Position numbers and translations under genes: made by a program
Notes under the pieces: model-generated
The model's input: only the letters and a program-made list of their open reading frames with translations
What the model was told of the DNA's origin: nothing
The model's database searches: none
Assembly: GCA_022009935.1 (NCBI GenBank)
Contig: CP091731.1
Location: forward strand, 372,001 to 436,000
DNA from: Candidatus Melainabacteria bacterium
GTDB taxonomy: Bacteria > Cyanobacteriota > Vampirovibrionia > Gastranaerophilales > Gastranaerophilaceae
Length of the DNA stretch: 64,000 nucleotides
Reading direction: 5' to 3'
Part shown: positions 61,581 through 64,000 of the stretch, in pieces
Numbering within the stretch: position 1 is the stretch's first letter
Layout: each line of letters opens with the position of its first letter

Positions 61581-62992
61581 TTAATTCCAACTTAAATTAT
61601 TGTCATATAAAAATTTTTTCAAATTTTCTTTATCAAAAACCTCAATGCTGTCATGTGAATGTATTAATATTATTAAACTTATAAGTGATTTAAATATTGA
61701 AAATTCATTTAGCATCAATTTTTTTCTTAAATCTGCCACATTATCTGTCAAAAATTCAGTGAGAAGCGTCTTATTTTTTATACACAAGAGAATTGAAATA
61801 ATCAAGTGCTTCTTGAGTGTTTATACCTTCAAAATATATTATATCAGGTGATTGAAACTCAATAAACTTCATTGCTTTAGTTAAGTTAAAACCGATATTT
61901 TCGTTCAATTCACATTGATTTATATTATTACCCAAATCATATTTTGCAATAGATTCAATAGTCATAATATTTTTATTTTCATTTTTCAAGCTTGATAAAA
62001 GTGAATAAATTATGTGAGTTTTACCACTTAAAAGTCATCCGCCACAAGTGAGAATTATTCCGGGATTTTTAAGTGCGTTTTTAATTTTTACAACATCGCC
62101 TTTTAAAATTGGCAAATTTTCAAGTTGACTTGGCGAGTTGTATATTTTTAAAGAAATCCTTTCACCATGAATTGTTGGAAAAGCTGAAATGCTTGCTATA
62201 AGTTGTTTATCATCTACTTTGAATACAAATTTTCCCAACTGTGGTATTTCACTCACTTGGGGGTCCAAGTTTGATAATGTTTTTAGTCTCATTATAAAAG
62301 AACAAGTCAAAAGTTGGGGGTATTGTGCCCACCAACTTACTTTCATGATTTTTTTGAAATTTACGCTTAAACCATTTTGTGTATATTCAAAAAACAATTC
62401 GTGAATGTTTTCAATTAAAGCTTGCTCTATAATGCTTTTTATTAGAACCTGAATATTTTCTTCGCTTAGATTTTGATTGGATAAACTGTCTTGCCAATTG
62501 ATTTTTTTTGTTGTTTCGTCAAGATGAATTTGTCCCACAGTGTTGTTTGTTTCATAATACTTTTCAATTTTTTTCATAATTGAAGTTTCTGCAGACAAAA
62601 CCGGCTCCACATTTAGCCCAGTTTTTTTCGATAAATTTATCAACAATAAAAAGGTTTAGAGGGTCACTCATTGCAACCGTTAAACAATTTTCTATTTTAA
62701 AAAGAGGGATAACTTTATATTTTAATACATCATTAAAACTTATATAATCTAAACATTTTATATCCAAGTCATAATCGTCCAAGTTGACATAAGGAATATG
62801 TAATTTTGACTCAATAAATTTAAGCAACTTGTTTTCCTCAATCAAATTGCAATTAATAAGTGCCTGTCCTAAATTTATATTTTGGGCTTGCGCAATTGCT
62901 TGAGCATTTTCAAGATCTTCATAAGAAATCAAATTTTCTCTCACAAGGTCATATTTCAATTTTTCAAATGTTTTGTTTAATGAAGCATCCAT
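61581..62992 (-). CDS. GspE/PilB-like protein with degenerate ATPase site (frameshifted, in-frame TGA)
   Basis: The N-terminal GspE/MshEN domain is clear (NLISYEDLENAQAIAQAQNI, then NLGQALINCNLIEENKLLKF, and FKIENCLTVAMSDPLNLFIV). The middle AAA-like part has DPQVSEIPQLGKFVFKVDDK and ISAFPTIHGERISLKIY (equivalent of the His-box region). The Walker A region reads LTCGG-TGA-LLSGKTHII, so the P-loop is degenerate and carries a stop codon. Asp-box and Walker B are weak (SPDIIYFEG). Breaks are near 62610 and 61790. ~470 aa against ~560 for PilB. Possibly a regulatory relative, not a pilus motor. Confidence 0.7.
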
Positions 62993-62993
62993 A

Positions 62994-63381
62994 TTAATTT
63001 GCAGCCTTTAAATACTCATTAACTTTTTTAACAACATAATCAATTTCAAAAAGGCTTAGTAATGTATTCATTGACACCGGTTTCCTCGCCAATCAGTTTG
63101 TCTTCATCCTGTGAGCGTGCCGTTATCATCATTATCGGAATATTTTTATATTTATTGTCATACTTCAAAAGTCGGCTTATTTTATATCCGTTGATTTTCG
63201 GCATCATGACATCAAGTATCATCAAATCAGGCATTATTTCACGTGCCAAATTTAACCCTTCTTCACCATCAAACGCACAATAGCACTGATATCCCGCATC
63301 TTCAAGTATAAATTTTAATGTTTCAACTATATCTATTTCATCATCAACTATTAATATTTTCTTTTTTGTTTCATTTTCCAT
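62994..63381 (-). CDS. Response regulator receiver protein (one frameshift)
   Basis: CheY-like single-domain regulator: KKILIVDDEIDIVETLKFIL (acidic pocket), LMILDVMMPKINGYKISRLL (phospho-acceptor Asp in LDVMMP), PIMMITARSQDEDKLIG (Thr switch), GVNEYITKPF (conserved Lys). After one base near 63050 it ends FEIDYVVKKVNEYLKAAN. No output domain, so it probably acts by protein contact, maybe with the adjacent GspE-like protein. Its ATG overlaps the kinase stop (TAATG) and its stop lies 1 nt before the next ATG. Confidence 0.92.
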
Positions 63382-64000
63382 TATTTTTTACCTTCAATTT
63401 TGATTTTTCCAACATTTTTGTCCATGATTTTATTTAACAAATCATTAATATTATCGCACTCATTTGGGTATAATACACTTGAAAGTATTATTTTATCACA
63501 AAAATCGTTCAATTGAGTATTTTTTTATATGTGTTTCAATTTTTTTTGAAAATAAAATCTAACGCAAACTTATCCGCATTGTTTATCAATGTGTAATAAT
63601 ATTTCATATTATCATCTTCAAAATAGAAATCGTTTTCTTCTTGAGTTTTTTGGCGAATAAGCATTAAATTTTTGTCTTTAATATCCTGAATTAAAGACTT
63701 TTTCAAACCTAAAGGTTCTGAAATTGAAACTATTCCAAGTGATTGTTTATTTTGTACAACATTGTCAAAGCGACGTCTTAGGTTCACAAGAAAAACTTCT
63801 CTATCGTTTAAAATAGGCAAACAAAATGAAAATTTAGTATATTCTTTTAACTTTACTTTCAACCCATATAAAACCATTATGAGCATTAACAAGTTGTTTT
63901 GCAATTGGAAGTCCCAAGCCTGTTCCGCCTGTTTTTCTGTTCAGTGAATTTTCAATTTGACGAAATTTGTCAAAAACTTTATTAATATCTTCTTTTTCAA
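63381..64000 (-). CDS. Sensor histidine kinase, C-terminal part (5' end outside window; frameshifted)
   Basis: HATPase_c domain: VFDKFRQIENSLNRKTGGTG then LGLPIAKQLVNAHNGFIWVE (G-boxes). The catalytic domain ends at FSFCLPIL. It is followed by a ~165-aa extension (VFLVNLRRRFDNVVQNKQSL, FEDDNMKYYYTLINNADKFA, NDLLNKIMDKNVGKIKIEGK) of unknown fold, faintly like a degenerate GGDEF domain. The H-box lies beyond the window. Breaks are near 63875, 63535 and 63470. Forms a kinase/regulator pair with the next gene. Confidence 0.85.

Noticed and set aside
1..64000. Alternative genetic code (UGA as Trp or Gly)
   Set aside because: Trp is regularly TGG and Gly GGN inside conserved genes, and breaks in known genes are indels; only two in-frame TGA codons were found.
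1..64000. Diversity-generating retroelement or retron to explain the structured RNA and repeats
   Set aside because: No reverse transcriptase gene or motif (YxDD) is visible anywhere in the window.

Overview
The window is AT-rich bacterial DNA, most likely from an uncultured gut relative of the Cyanobacteria (Candidatus Gastranaerophilales / Vampirovibrionia, 'Melainabacteria'). This is an inference. It rests on an LdpA-type Fe-S protein otherwise typical of cyanobacteria, a probable LL-diaminopimelate aminotransferase, outer-membrane LPS export genes (LptB, LptF/G), a GH57 glucosidase, pyruvate phosphate dikinase, and several large lineage-specific proteins with 'VSFG'-like or 'MGMAASS..RFAQLTAR'-like N-termini. 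There are no photosynthesis genes. Most long genes are interrupted by single-base gains or losses in A or T runs, including housekeeping genes that cannot plausibly be dead (typA, valS, ileS, tilS, recG, lptB). I therefore read these as probable sequence errors and give each broken gene as one feature over its whole reconstructed span.

Layout. 1-12.0 kb: housekeeping genes (dapL, hisH, hpt-tilS-ldpA operon, typA, valS, an exonuclease, RlmD-type rRNA methylase). 12-16.1 kb: lineage-specific secreted, TPR and coiled-coil proteins. 16.1-28.5 kb: cysE, two WYL-type regulators overlapping a MATE pump, ileS, a GH57 enzyme and a 5'-nucleotidase. 28.6-38.3 kb: a proline-tailed hypothetical protein, ppdK, recG, a ribbon-helix-helix regulator and a speD-speE-speB polyamine operon. 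At 38.4 kb a tRNA-Gly(GCC) is followed by a phage- or plasmid-like island (38.5-44.8 kb): replisome-organizer-like protein, ribbon-helix-helix protein, HTH protein, adenine methylase-like protein, zinc-ribbon protein and a serine recombinase relic. 44.8-46.3 kb: a candidate structured RNA, a deleted IS3-type element and tandem intergenic repeats. 46.3-53.2 kb: a phosphodiester glycosidase, the lptB-lptF/G pair, a 52-bp tandem repeat that copies the lptB start region, a HEAT-like protein, a GlcF-like Fe-S protein and prmC. 53.2-57.7 kb: IS and integrase relics, a multi-repeat lineage protein and GC-rich mosaic repeats. 57.7-64 kb: a glyoxalase-like protein, a flagellin-like-start coiled-coil protein, and a histidine kinase - response regulator - GspE/PilB-like - mgtE operon cut by the window end.

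Genes that appear to work together are tilS/hpt/ldpA (translation and purine salvage with a redox Fe-S protein), speD/E/B (putrescine and spermidine synthesis), lptB with lptF/G (LPS export), and the two-component system with the degenerate secretion ATPase. The most noteworthy non-coding signals are a -10 hexamer placed 6-7 nt before the start codon of eight genes with no Shine-Dalgarno (leaderless-mRNA signature), the ~230-nt structured RNA candidate at 44.9 kb, the tandem start-codon repeats before lptB, and a family of GC-rich mosaic intergenic repeats that includes an apparent filled/empty site pair.
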